Program-made: the position numbers and the translations under genes
Shown here: in pieces, positions 9,378 through 16,919 of the stretch
Layout: each line of letters opens with the position of its first letter
Numbering within the stretch: position 1 is the stretch's first letter
Notes under the pieces: generated by a model
What the model was told of the DNA's origin: nothing
Seen by the model: only the letters and a program-made list of their open reading frames with translations
Databases searched by the model: none
Source: UBA11524 sp964464815
GTDB lineage: Bacteria; Bacillota; Clostridia; Christensenellales; Aristaeellaceae
Length of the DNA stretch: 64,000 bases
Reading direction: 5' to 3'
Assembly: GCA_964464815.1 (NCBI GenBank)
Contig: CAYXHF010000003.1
Span: forward strand, 1 to 64,000

Positions 9378-9740
9378 TCAGTCGCCCTCCTTTTCATGCA
9401 TGACGGCCTCGCGGTCCAGCACCTTCATGTCCTTATCGAGGTTGTCGTTGATGGTGATTTCCAGTCGGCCAATCAGGTGAGAGGCAACCGGGCTGGTAAT
9501 CCACAAAAACAGCACCACCACAATCATCTTGGCCGTGGCAACGGTGAAGCCGGTCGCGACGGAAAGGCCGGAAAGCATCAGGAAAATGCTGACGGTATCC
9601 ATCAGTGAGGCGGCGTGAATGCGCGTCAGGGAGTACTTGAAGCGGTAAACGCCCAGGACGCTGGAAATCATGCAGAACAGACCCGCAAGCGTCAGCAAAG
9701 CGGCAATGGAAAAACGAACAATCGTCCAAACATCAGTCAT
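9378..9740 (-). CDS. mrpG: Mrp antiporter subunit G
   Basis: A 120-residue three-TM protein of the MnhG/MrpG (PhaG) family. Recognisable features are the first helix with a GLFCMISSVLGVYRF stretch, RIHAAS after it (the conserved arginine-histidine loop) and the ITSPVASHLIGR segment near residues 83-94. It overlaps mrpF by 8 bp and its ATG at 9740 has a GAGGAGG site. MrpG is a small accessory membrane subunit required for assembly or activity of Mrp antiporters. The C-terminal tail is acidic and cytoplasmic. Confidence 0.92.
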   Translation of the reverse strand: MTDVWTIVRFSIAALLTLAGLFCMISSVLGVYRFKYSLTRIHAASLMDTVSIFLMLSGLSVATGFTVATAKMIVVVLFLWITSPVASHLIGRLEITINDNLDKDMKVLDREAVMHEKEGD

Positions 9741-10047
9741 GGTTGTTTTCCTCCTCTTCCGCATGGCGGCGCTTTTCGCGGTAAACGCCCATGTAAATCT
9801 TGGTCAGCAACACCACGGCCAGGAAGGACAGCATGGTGTAAATCATGGCGATGTCCACCAGGTACCCTTCGTCCATCAGGAAGGCAAGGACACAGATGGT
9901 GATGACAATCAGCGTGCCCATCATGTTAATGGAAATCACGCGGTCGGCAATGCGCGGCCCACGGATGGCGCGAATCAGGCAGCACAGCAGCAGCACGCCG
10001 ATGATGGCCAAAACAGTATTGTACAGGAATTCATAGGCAGAGGTCAT
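9733..10047 (-). CDS. mrpF: Mrp antiporter subunit F
   Basis: A 104-residue, three-TM MrpF/MnhF protein. The family signature GPRIADRVISINMMGT is present around residues 30-45, followed by a DEGYLVDIAMIYTMLSF helix. Its ATG overlaps the stop codon of mrpE (ATGA) and its end overlaps mrpG by 8 bp, so E, F and G are tightly coupled. In Bacillus MrpF has been linked to bile-salt/Na+ handling as part of the whole complex; here only the complex-subunit role can be inferred. Confidence 0.93.
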   Translation of the reverse strand: MTSAYEFLYNTVLAIIGVLLLCCLIRAIRGPRIADRVISINMMGTLIVITICVLAFLMDEGYLVDIAMIYTMLSFLAVVLLTKIYMGVYREKRRHAEEEENNHD

Positions 10048-10544
10048 GCTTTCTTCGCTCCCTTCTTTGCTTTTGCGGCGCGCGGCTTGCCCTCAACGGC
10101 CATGACGCGGCGCTCCATCTCGAACCCTTCCTTACCCACATCGAAGGAGGTGTCCAGGCAGTGGATGAGGAACAAATCGTCCCGCACGTCCACAGTCACC
10201 GTGCCGGGTGTCATGGTGATGGAATTCGCCAGCACCACCTTACCGGGCAGTGTGCGTACCTGCGTGTGGAAGGTGGCAACCTCCGGCTCGACCTCCAATT
10301 TCGGCGACCACACCAGCTTAATGACCGCCCATGCGGACAGGAAGACTTCCTTCACCAGATACAGAAAGTAACCGGCGATACGCGGCAAACGCCGGGCAAT
10401 GGCCCATTCCTTCTTTGGCGAATAGTCCATGAATTTGACGATGAACGCATAAAGGGCTGCCGACACGACCACGCCAATCATGGCGATTTCAAGTGTCCAG
10501 CAGCCGTTCAGCAGCACCCAGAACCCAAAAAGCAGAAAAAACAT
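10044..10544 (-). CDS. mrpE: Mrp antiporter subunit E
   Basis: A 166-residue MrpE/MnhE protein: two N-terminal TM helices, then a cytoplasmic domain with the family line NSITMTPGTVTVDVRDD (about 108-124) and IHCLD after it. The tail is rich in Lys/Ala. The ATG at 10544 is chosen because a perfect AAAGGAGG lies 8-10 bp upstream; the frame runs on to 10583 without a site. It is the first gene of the operon, some 60 bp from a strong promoter. MrpE sits at the edge of Mrp complexes and is needed for full activity. Confidence 0.92.
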   Translation of the reverse strand: MFFLLFGFWVLLNGCWTLEIAMIGVVVSAALYAFIVKFMDYSPKKEWAIARRLPRIAGYFLYLVKEVFLSAWAVIKLVWSPKLEVEPEVATFHTQVRTLPGKVVLANSITMTPGTVTVDVRDDLFLIHCLDTSFDVGKEGFEMERRVMAVEGKPRAAKAKKGAKKA

Positions 10545-10602
10545 CCTGTATCCTCCTTTGACCGCGCAAAAGGCGCACGGCAAAAAAATCAGTCCGTCTG
10601 CT

Positions 10603-10631
10603 ATTGTATCTCTTCATATTAAATATGTCAA
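10603..10631 (-). promoter_or_regulatory. Promoter of the Mrp-like operon
   Basis: Minus-strand TTGACA (10626-10631) and TACAAT (10603-10608) with a 17-bp spacer, near consensus. It is divergent from the promoter at 10710. Confidence 0.85.
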
Positions 10632-10709
10632 CAGGGAAAATGAGAAAAAAAGAAACAAAAAATCAAAACTTGAATTTGGTAGTCGAAACAACGAAAGGGC
10701 AATCGGGAC

Positions 10710-10738
10710 TTGTCATAAAATGTGAGGTATGCTATAAT
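10710..10738 (+). promoter_or_regulatory. Promoter of the NlpC/P60-like gene
   Basis: TTGTCA (10710-10715) and TATAAT (10733-10738), 17-bp spacer, about 50 bp upstream of the start at 10791. Confidence 0.8.
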
Positions 10739-10790
10739 GACCTTGCTGGTGGAAGATGAATTTTCACCCGAGGAAGGAAATTGAGACAAG

Positions 10791-11693
10791 ATGAAAAAAG
10801 CAATGACATGCCTGCTGCTGCTCCTGCTGATGGTGGCGACGGTGCTGCCTGCACAGGCAGAGGTGGAGCGTTCCGATTTGCTGGATGCGGCGTTCTCGAT
10901 GCTGGAGGAAGGCAACGACTTTGTGCGTCGCTATAACGAAATTACCGGTGCGGATGTGCAGCCGGTGTTCACCTATGGCTGCCCGTATTTCTTTGGTGGC
11001 AAGGCTGATGATGCCACGACGCGCAATCGTCTGCTGTCCCGTGCGCCGCTGTATGGCAAGCGCGAAATCTGGGAGCAGACGCGCTTCTATAACAAGGGCT
11101 CTGTGTATCTCTATGGCTTTGACTGCTCCGGCTTCACCCAGTGGTGCTACTCCGAGGCTGGCTTGAAGCCGCATGACAGCCTGTCCAATATGATTTTGCA
11201 GTACGGCATGTACAACAAGAACCATGTCTACAGCCATCGCAAGGGCAAGGAGATGCCCTCCTACGATAAGCTGGCGGAGAACCTGAAGGTAGGCGACCTG
11301 CTGGTGGCCAAGAAGCGCGCGCGTCACGTCATGATGTTCATTGGCACGCTGCGCGATTTCGGCTACACCGAGGAGGAGCTGCCGGAGCTGGCACCGTATC
11401 TGGATTACGCGCTGGTGATTCACTGCGGCCCGAACTTTGACTACACCGACCGCATTCAGGCCTTCCTGGACGCGAATCAGGACAATTCCTTCTACAAGGG
11501 CGTGCTGACGACGGATGGCGGCGTGGCGATTTCCCTGATTGGCGTGCCGTTTGAGGATGCGCCGCACACGGGCTACTATGGTGTGAACGACTTTGCGTGG
11601 TTTGAAATGCCCGATGGCTACAAGCTGACCATCTGGGATTTGCCCAACGCGACGTCCTTCTGCTGGTTCCGCACGGACGACCGTCAGAATTGA
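10791..11693 (+). CDS. Secreted NlpC/P60-like protein
   Basis: A 300-residue protein with a clear signal peptide (KK, then a Leu-rich core, cleavage probably after AQA at residue 23). The middle shows a papain-like NlpC/P60 arrangement: FDCSGFTQW (candidate nucleophile C112), VGDLLV before ARHVMMFIG (H179), and VIHCG (H211) as possible third residue. Such enzymes usually cut peptidoglycan stem peptides outside the cell. There is no SH3b, LysM or other wall-binding module, and the C-terminal 80 residues are unassigned. The gene stands alone between divergent promoters. It could also be an amidase of another NlpC subclass with a non-wall substrate. Confidence 0.75.
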   Translation: MKKAMTCLLLLLLMVATVLPAQAEVERSDLLDAAFSMLEEGNDFVRRYNEITGADVQPVFTYGCPYFFGGKADDATTRNRLLSRAPLYGKREIWEQTRFYNKGSVYLYGFDCSGFTQWCYSEAGLKPHDSLSNMILQYGMYNKNHVYSHRKGKEMPSYDKLAENLKVGDLLVAKKRARHVMMFIGTLRDFGYTEEELPELAPYLDYALVIHCGPNFDYTDRIQAFLDANQDNSFYKGVLTTDGGVAISLIGVPFEDAPHTGYYGVNDFAWFEMPDGYKLTIWDLPNATSFCWFRTDDRQN

Positions 11694-11746
11694 TGACACA
11701 ATTCGACTGTTTTGGTGGAGAAATACACGGAAAGTACATTATTTGC

Positions 11747-11775
11747 TTGCAATTTGGCTGGGTTTGCGGTAGAAT
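11747..11775 (+). promoter_or_regulatory. Promoter of nfnAB
   Basis: TTGCAA (11747-11752) and TAGAAT (11770-11775) with a 17-bp spacer, about 40 bp upstream of the nfnA start. Confidence 0.65.
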
Positions 11776-11817
11776 GAATTGATATCCTTTTCACAAAGAG
11801 GGAGGAATGTTTCTACT

Positions 11818-12669
11818 ATGTTTCCGATCGTCAAAAAGCGTGTGCTGAATGAAACGGTCACGCTCATGGAAATCGAGGCGCCGCTGGTGGCGCGCAAGGC
11901 GCTGCCGGGCCAATTCATCATTTTCCGTATTGATGAAGAAGGCGAACGCATCCCGCTGACCATTGCCGGCTATGACCGCGAGAAGGGCACCGTCACCATC
12001 ATCTTCCAGAAGGTCGGCTATACGACCATGAAACTGGATACGCTCAATGAAGGCGACGCGCTGCTGGACTTTGTCGGCCCGCTGGGCGAACCGAGCCACA
12101 CCGAGGGCGTCAAGCGCGCGGCGGTGATTGGCGGCGGCTTGGGCGTTGCCATCGCTTATCCGCAGGCGAAGGCACTGCACGAGGCCGGGTGCGAGGTTGA
12201 CCTGATTGTCGGCTTCCGCAACGAAGATTTGATTATCCTCAAGGAAGAGCTGGAGGCGTCCTGCTCCAACCTGACCATCATGACCGATGACGGCTCCAAT
12301 GGTCATAAGGGCTTCGTGACTCAGGCGCTTCAGGAAAAGCTTGATGCAGGCAAGCAGTATGACGAAGTGATTGCGATTGGCCCGCTGCCGATGATGAAGG
12401 CGGTTTGCGACCTGACCAAGCCGCATGAGCTGAAGACCATCGTGTCTATGAACCCCATCATGATTGATGGCACGGGCATGTGCGGCGGCTGCCGTGTGAC
12501 GGTGGGCGGCGTGACGAAGTTCGCGTGCGTTGATGGCCCGGACTTTGATGGCCATCTGGTGGATTGGGACGAGGCGATTTCCCGCAGCCGCATGTTCCGT
12601 CCGGAGGAAAAACAGGCGATGGACAAGCTGCACAACCATACGTGCCGCCTGACGGGAGGTGTTCGATAA
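11818..12669 (+). CDS. nfnA: NfnA: NADH-dependent ferredoxin:NADP+ oxidoreductase, small subunit
   Basis: A 283-residue FAD/NAD-binding protein with a 2Fe-2S C terminus. Visible parts are the ferredoxin-reductase beta barrel (GQFIIFRI, then RIPLTIAGYD for flavin binding), the nucleotide-binding GGGLGVAIAYPQAKAL loop and the cysteine cluster MCGGCRVTV...FACVDGP. With NfnB it forms the cytoplasmic flavin-bifurcating transhydrogenase that couples ferredoxin and NADH oxidation to NADP+ reduction. The start at MFPIVKK (11818) follows a GGGAGG site; an ATG at 11807 is out of frame. Its stop overlaps the nfnB start (TAATG). The same pair is often annotated as sulfide dehydrogenase or glutamate synthase subunits; no large glutamate synthase subunit is nearby, which favours Nfn. 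Confidence 0.88.
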   Translation: MFPIVKKRVLNETVTLMEIEAPLVARKALPGQFIIFRIDEEGERIPLTIAGYDREKGTVTIIFQKVGYTTMKLDTLNEGDALLDFVGPLGEPSHTEGVKRAAVIGGGLGVAIAYPQAKALHEAGCEVDLIVGFRNEDLIILKEELEASCSNLTIMTDDGSNGHKGFVTQALQEKLDAGKQYDEVIAIGPLPMMKAVCDLTKPHELKTIVSMNPIMIDGTGMCGGCRVTVGGVTKFACVDGPDFDGHLVDWDEAISRSRMFRPEEKQAMDKLHNHTCRLTGGVR

Positions 12670-14057
12670 TGCCGAATATGAGCCTTGAAAAGCATCCGAT
12701 GCCCGAACAGCAGCCGGATATTCGCGCAACGAACTTCAAGGAGGTTGCGCTGGGCTATACCCGTGAAATCGCCATGGAGGAAGCGGATCGCTGCCTGCAT
12801 TGCAAGAACGCGCCCTGTGTCAAGGGCTGCCCGGTGAATGTGCCGATTCCGGACTTCATCGCGCATATCAAGAAGGGCGAATTCCAGGAGGCTTACGAGA
12901 CGATTCGCTTGCAGAATGGTCTGCCGGCGATTTGCGGCCGTGTCTGCCCGCAGGAAACGCAGTGCGAAAGCAAGTGCGTGCGCGGCATCAAGGGTCAGCC
13001 GGTCGCTATTGGCCGTCTGGAGCGCTTCGCGGCAGATTATGCCATGACCGAAGGCAAGGTGTCTGCGGAAACGGCTGCACCCACGGGCAAGAAGGCTGCG
13101 GTTGTCGGCTCTGGCCCTGCGGGTCTGACCTGCGCGGCTGATTTGGCGCGTGCTGGCTGGGATGTGACGGTGTATGAAGCACTGCATACGCCCGGTGGCG
13201 TGCTGATGTACGGCATTCCGGAATTCCGTCTGCCTAAGGCTTTGGTGCAGAAGGAAATTGACAACATCCGCAAGCTGGGTGTCAAGATTGTCACCAATGC
13301 GGTGGTTGGCCGTGCTATGACGGTGGATGAGCTGCTGGCAGAAGGCAATGACGCGGTGTTCGTTGGTTCGGGCGCTGGTCTGCCGAACTTCCAGAAAATC
13401 CCGGGCGAGAGCCTGTGCGGCGTGTATTCCGCCAATGAATTCCTGACGCGTATTAACCTGATGCGCGCGTATACCTTCCCGGAGCATGATACGCCTGTGA
13501 AGGTTGGCAGCCGTGTGGCCGTTATCGGCGGCGGCAACGTCGCGATGGACGCGGCGCGCTGCGCACGTCGTCTGGGCGCGGATGTGTCGATTGTCTATCG
13601 CCGCAGTGAGGCAGAAATGCCCGCACGTAAGGAAGAGATTCACCATGCGAAGGAGGAGGGCATCCACTTCTGCATGCTGACGAATCCCAAGGCGATTTTG
13701 GGTGACGAGAACGGCTTTGTGCGCGCAATGACCTGCGTGGAGATGGAGCTGGGTGAGCCGGATGAACGCGGCCGCCGTCGTCCTGTGCCCAAGGCGGGCA
13801 GCGAATTCGATATGCCGGTGGAAACGGTGATTGTTGCAATCGGCAACAGCCCGAATCCGCTGATCAAGAAGACCACGCCCGACCTGCCCACGGAAACGTG
13901 GGGTGGTATCACCACGGACGAAACGGGCCGCACGGGCAAGAAGCATGTCTATGCGGGCGGTGACGCGGTGACAGGTGCTGCGACAGTCATTTTGGCCATG
14001 GGTGCTGGCAAGAAGGCGGCACAGGCCATCCTGGAAGACGCGGCAAAGGAAGAATAA
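12669..14057 (+). CDS. nfnB: NfnB (GltA-type) ferredoxin:NADP+ oxidoreductase, large subunit
   Basis: A 462-residue GltD/GltA-type flavoprotein. The N terminus has two cysteine groups for 4Fe-4S clusters (CLHCKNAPCVKGCPV and CGRVCPQETQCESKC), followed by an FAD-binding Rossmann fold (VVGSGPAGLTCAADLA), an NADPH-binding fold (AVIGGGNVAMDAARCARRLG) and the late FAD motif VYAGGDAVTGAATV. In Thermotoga and Clostridium NfnB holds the bifurcating FAD. The gene overlaps nfnA by one base with a GGGAGGT site inside nfnA. The protein by itself resembles the small subunit of NADPH-glutamate synthase, an alternative name that the context does not support. Confidence 0.88.
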   Translation: MPNMSLEKHPMPEQQPDIRATNFKEVALGYTREIAMEEADRCLHCKNAPCVKGCPVNVPIPDFIAHIKKGEFQEAYETIRLQNGLPAICGRVCPQETQCESKCVRGIKGQPVAIGRLERFAADYAMTEGKVSAETAAPTGKKAAVVGSGPAGLTCAADLARAGWDVTVYEALHTPGGVLMYGIPEFRLPKALVQKEIDNIRKLGVKIVTNAVVGRAMTVDELLAEGNDAVFVGSGAGLPNFQKIPGESLCGVYSANEFLTRINLMRAYTFPEHDTPVKVGSRVAVIGGGNVAMDAARCARRLGADVSIVYRRSEAEMPARKEEIHHAKEEGIHFCMLTNPKAILGDENGFVRAMTCVEMELGEPDERGRRRPVPKAGSEFDMPVETVIVAIGNSPNPLIKKTTPDLPTETWGGITTDETGRTGKKHVYAGGDAVTGAATVILAMGAGKKAAQAILEDAAKEE

Positions 14058-14064
14058 TCACAGC

Positions 14065-14104
14065 GGGAACGCCTGAATGCAATTTCGGGCGTTCCCGGTT
14101 TTGC
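14065..14104 (+). terminator. Terminator after nfnAB
   Basis: A 9-bp stem GGGAACGCC/GGCGTTCCC (14065-14073, 14088-14096) is followed by GGTTTTG, right after the nfnB stop. Confidence 0.75.
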
Positions 14105-14162
14105 AATTTCGGAAAATACGTTAAGAGACAGAAAAAGGACTTCTACCACGGGAGGAAACAAC

Positions 14163-15134
14163 ATGAAGCGCGGAAAACGGCTGCTGCTGACGGTATTGCT
14201 GCTGAGTATGTTCGGGACGGTGGCCTTTGCGGCGGCGCCGCAGGTCGAAAGCATCTTGCAGCAGCATGATATCATCGTTCCGTTCTTTTTGCCGCGCGTT
14301 TTGTTCAACATCACGCCGCAGGGCGATGATGTGTCATGGAGCATTCAGCGGCAGACGGAGGACGGCTGGGAGGATGCAACGACCAACTGGAACGGTGGCG
14401 AACCGCTGCAAGGCGAAATTGCTGAGGATGCCGGAACGGAGCGCATTTGGTGGCAATTCAAGAATTACGGCGACAACACCGGCCATGATGGTGGTGTGAC
14501 GCATCGGCTGGATGTGAAGGTCAATGACGAAGTGGTCACGCAGGTAGACTTTGATGTCACATATATTCCGGAATTGGGGATGGACTACATCTCCCTGAAG
14601 GATTGGAAGACGGAGGAGCAGCTGCGTGCGCCGAGTCATTTGTGGTATGTGGAAAAGAAGGTGTGCGCCTTCGGGCCGACCTTCCACGATACCTGCGACG
14701 AAATCACGGGCGAGTGGTATCGCTTTGTTGTGGTGGACTTTGACAAGCCGGGAACGCAGGTGTTCGACCTCATTTGCAACGACATGTGGCAGGTTGGCTA
14801 TGTGACGGTGACGGTCAAAGGCGACTGGGCGCAGGTGGATTATATCTGCGGTGATGATGAGCAAATCTGGACGGACAAGGAATTCTTCACATTCTTTAGC
14901 GGCCCGGACGATGTGAAGCGTCTAGACACGCGGCGTTTGGAATCCCGTTTTGCATACGGCCAGCCGTTTTCGATTTCGGAGAACTTCGGCGATGACCGGA
15001 TTGTGATGCTCTATGTCTGCAATGAAATGACATTTGACAGCGCATCGGGATGTGTCACACGCTTTCAGCCGGAGCGGCCGGAAAATCGACAGACGGTTGC
15101 GGAGATGACGCGAATGCTGCTGAAAGAAGAATGA
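14163..15134 (+). CDS. Secreted protein of unknown function
   Basis: A 323-residue protein that I do not recognise. Residues 1-23 form a good signal peptide (basic start, Leu-rich core, AFA before the likely cut). The rest is rich in Trp, Asp and aromatic residues with alternating polar/hydrophobic strands, suggesting a secreted beta-rich domain; there is no TM anchor, lipobox or sortase motif. Four or more cysteines are spread between residues 170 and 310 (CAFGPTFHDTC, DLICND, YICGD, VCNEM), and could form disulfides. An AGGAGG-like site (GGGAGG) precedes the ATG. It lies between nfnAB and the purine operon, separated from both by terminator-like hairpins, so it is probably monocistronic. 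Confidence 0.7.
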   Translation: MKRGKRLLLTVLLLSMFGTVAFAAAPQVESILQQHDIIVPFFLPRVLFNITPQGDDVSWSIQRQTEDGWEDATTNWNGGEPLQGEIAEDAGTERIWWQFKNYGDNTGHDGGVTHRLDVKVNDEVVTQVDFDVTYIPELGMDYISLKDWKTEEQLRAPSHLWYVEKKVCAFGPTFHDTCDEITGEWYRFVVVDFDKPGTQVFDLICNDMWQVGYVTVTVKGDWAQVDYICGDDEQIWTDKEFFTFFSGPDDVKRLDTRRLESRFAYGQPFSISENFGDDRIVMLYVCNEMTFDSASGCVTRFQPERPENRQTVAEMTRMLLKEE

Positions 15135-15177
15135 CGGCGCGCGAAAAAGCGACAAAGGCGGTGCAAATGAGAGCTCT

Positions 15178-15204
15178 TTCATGACCCGAACAATCGGGCA
15201 TGAA
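15178..15204. repeat. Inverted repeat downstream of the secreted protein gene
   Basis: A hairpin with arms TCATG-CCCGA and TCGGG-CATGA (one bulged base) and a short loop. There is no T run, so it is a weak terminator candidate; it also contains a CCGAACAAT core like half of a PurBox. Confidence 0.45.
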
Positions 15205-15267
15205 GAAAAGCGTCGAAAATGATTCCGGATTGGACAATAAGCAAACGACGAATAAAAAAATCAGAAA

Positions 15268-15280
15268 AATGTTCGGAAAA
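15268..15280 (+). promoter_or_regulatory. PurBox-like operator (candidate PurR site)
   Basis: AATGTTCGGAAAA matches 12 of 13 positions of the reverse-oriented B. subtilis PurBox (AWWGTTCGGWWWT) and lies 4 bp before the -35 box of the purine operon promoter. A PurR gene is not in the window, and the usual partner box at 16-17 bp is not obvious. Confidence 0.5.
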
Positions 15281-15284
15281 ACAC

Positions 15285-15313
15285 TTGACAGAACTCCTCC
15301 TCTGCGCTACAAT
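15285..15313 (+). promoter_or_regulatory. Promoter of the purine operon
   Basis: TTGACA (15285-15290) and TACAAT (15308-15313) with a 17-bp spacer. The transcript would carry a leader of about 230 nt before purE. Confidence 0.85.
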
Positions 15314-15382
15314 GAGGTGTACCTTCACGGCGCGCCAGAAAAAGGCGAGCGAAGGCAAAAAACGCGGAGGAGGAAATCAGTC

Positions 15383-15469
15383 ATGAAGGGTATGATTTGT
15401 ACTGGTAAGCGACATGGTATTTCTTCTCTGTGGGGCAAACTGTATGCAGGAGCGCGGCTTTTCAGATAA
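15383..15469 (+). CDS. Leader peptide of the purine operon (28 codons)
   Basis: A short frame starting MKGMICTGKRHG and ending ARLFR, preceded by a very strong GGAGGAGG site. Its TAA stop (15467-15469) lies in the loop of the inner stem of the following terminator hairpin. That arrangement is what one expects if a ribosome that reaches the end of the peptide disrupts the hairpin and lets polymerase continue. The peptide has no run of one amino acid, so it is not a classic amino-acid attenuator. Alternatively it is a genuine small protein. The ORF and its site are seen; the regulatory role is inferred. Confidence 0.55.
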   Translation: MKGMICTGKRHGISSLWGKLYAGARLFR

Positions 15470-15490
15470 CTGAACTGGCGGCGCTCTTTT
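15449..15490 (+). terminator. Leader terminator/attenuator before purE
   Basis: Outer stem GAGCGC/GCGCTC (15450-15455, 15481-15486) with an inner stem TTCAG/CTGAA (15461-15465, 15470-15474), followed by TTTTGTT. It lies between promoter and purE, so readthrough must be allowed for purine gene expression. Confidence 0.6.
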
Positions 15491-15548
15491 GTTGTGGAAA
15501 TCCTTATCAGATATTCCATGACAGCATGTAAGGAGGTTTCATTCTCTG

Positions 15549-16034
15549 ATGAAGAAGGTTGCAATCATCATGGGCAGCGATAGCGATCTGCCTATTTTGA
15601 AGGGTGCGTTTGAGCAGCTGAAAAAGCTTGACATTCCCTTTGAAGCACATGTGTATTCCGCACATCGCACGCCCGCGGAGGCGGCGGCCTTTGCGTCTTC
15701 TGCACGCGAAAATGGCTTTGGCGTGCTGATTGCGGCGGCTGGCAAGGCGGCGCATCTGGCGGGTGCGCTGGCGGCGCAGACGGTGCTGCCGGTCATCGGC
15801 ATTCCGGTCAAGTCGTCCACGCTGGATGGCCTGGATGCATTGCTTTCCACTGTGCAGATGCCCGGCGGCATGCCGGTGGCGACGGTCGCCATTGATGGCG
15901 CGGCCAATGCGGCGCTGCTCGCGGCGCAGATTCTGGCGGTGGAAGACGAGGCGCTGGCGCAAAAGCTGGTCGCCATGCGTCAGGCGCAGCATGATGCGGT
16001 GATTGCCAAGGATGCGGCGCTGGTCATTGAATAA
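15549..16034 (+). CDS. purE: 5-(carboxyamino)imidazole ribonucleotide mutase
   Basis: A 161-residue PurE of normal length. GSDSDLP near the N terminus binds the substrate phosphate, SAHRTP carries the conserved histidine, and AAHLAG with LLSTVQMPGGMPVATVAI form the rest of the active site. It interconverts N5-CAIR and CAIR, or carboxylates AIR directly in class II enzymes. It is the first full gene of the operon with an AAGGAGG site. No purK follows, unlike most clusters with class I PurE. The usual GAGG before AAHL reads AAGK here. The family is certain; the class of reaction is open. Confidence 0.95.
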   Translation: MKKVAIIMGSDSDLPILKGAFEQLKKLDIPFEAHVYSAHRTPAEAAAFASSARENGFGVLIAAAGKAAHLAGALAAQTVLPVIGIPVKSSTLDGLDALLSTVQMPGGMPVATVAIDGAANAALLAAQILAVEDEALAQKLVAMRQAQHDAVIAKDAALVIE

Positions 16035-16115
16035 CGAAAAAAACACGAACAATCCCGATTTGGAAGAAGCTGAACATTCAGCATGCAAACAGCAGAAATG
16101 AGGAGGAATTTCACC

Positions 16116-16826
16116 ATGAAGAAGCTCGAACAGCTCTACGAAGGCAAGGCCAAGAAGGTTTTCGCGACGGACAATCCCGATGTTGTGCTGGTGGATTACA
16201 AGGATGATGCGACCGCGTTCAACGGCCTGAAGAAGGGCACGATTATGGGCAAGGGCGTCATCAACAACCGCGTGACCAACTTCCTGATGAAGATGCTGGA
16301 AAAGAACGGCATTCCCACGCATTATGTGGAAGAAATCTCCGACCGTGAGACGCTGGTGAAGAAGGTGCGCATCGTGCCGCTGGAGGTCATCGTGCGCAAT
16401 ATCGCCGCTGGCTCTCTGTCCAAGCGTCTGGGCCTGCCGGAAGGCACCAAGCTGCAGAAGACGGTGCTGGAATACTGCTATAAGGATGACGAGCTGGGCG
16501 ACCCGATGGTGAATGAATACCACATCATGGCCATGAACTGGGTTTCCAAGCCCATGCTGGATCAGATTGCTGCGTATGCCCTGCGCATCAACGAGCTGCT
16601 GACTGCCTACCTGAAGGATGCCAACATTGAGCTGATTGACTTCAAGCTGGAATTCGGCATCACCAACGATGGTCAGCTGGTGCTGGCTGACGAAATCAGC
16701 CCTGACACCTGCCGCTTCTGGGATTCCCGCACGGGCGAGAAGCTGGACAAGGACCGCTTCCGTCGTGACCTGGGCAATGTGGAAGACGCATATATTGAGA
16801 TTCGCAAGCGCCTGATGGGCGAGTAA
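16116..16826 (+). CDS. purC: SAICAR synthetase
   Basis: A 236-residue PurC, the usual length for the bacterial enzyme. It joins CAIR and aspartate with ATP to make SAICAR. Recognisable stretches are LYEGKAKKVF at the start (ATP-binding), VPLEVIVRNIAAGS in the middle and the signature DFKLEFG plus DEISPDTCRFWD near the C terminus. The start MKKLEQ at 16116 has GAGGAGG at ideal distance; an earlier in-frame ATG at 16083 has none. It follows purE by 81 bp. Confidence 0.97.
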   Translation: MKKLEQLYEGKAKKVFATDNPDVVLVDYKDDATAFNGLKKGTIMGKGVINNRVTNFLMKMLEKNGIPTHYVEEISDRETLVKKVRIVPLEVIVRNIAAGSLSKRLGLPEGTKLQKTVLEYCYKDDELGDPMVNEYHIMAMNWVSKPMLDQIAAYALRINELLTAYLKDANIELIDFKLEFGITNDGQLVLADEISPDTCRFWDSRTGEKLDKDRFRRDLGNVEDAYIEIRKRLMGE

Positions 16827-16840
16827 GCGCATCAAGGGCA

Positions 16841-16867
16841 CCCCGGATGGCCAAACACTGTCCGGGG
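16841..16867 (+). repeat. Inverted repeat between purC and purF
   Basis: CCCCGGA/TCCGGGG arms (16841-16847, 16861-16867) with a 13-nt loop, followed by CGCTTGT, a poor T run. It could be a weak attenuator or an mRNA-stabilising hairpin within the operon. Confidence 0.45.
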
Positions 16868-16919
16868 CGCTTGTATTGATGGCGCAGGCGGCCGCGCAAT
16901 GAGCGAAGGAGTAATGAGT

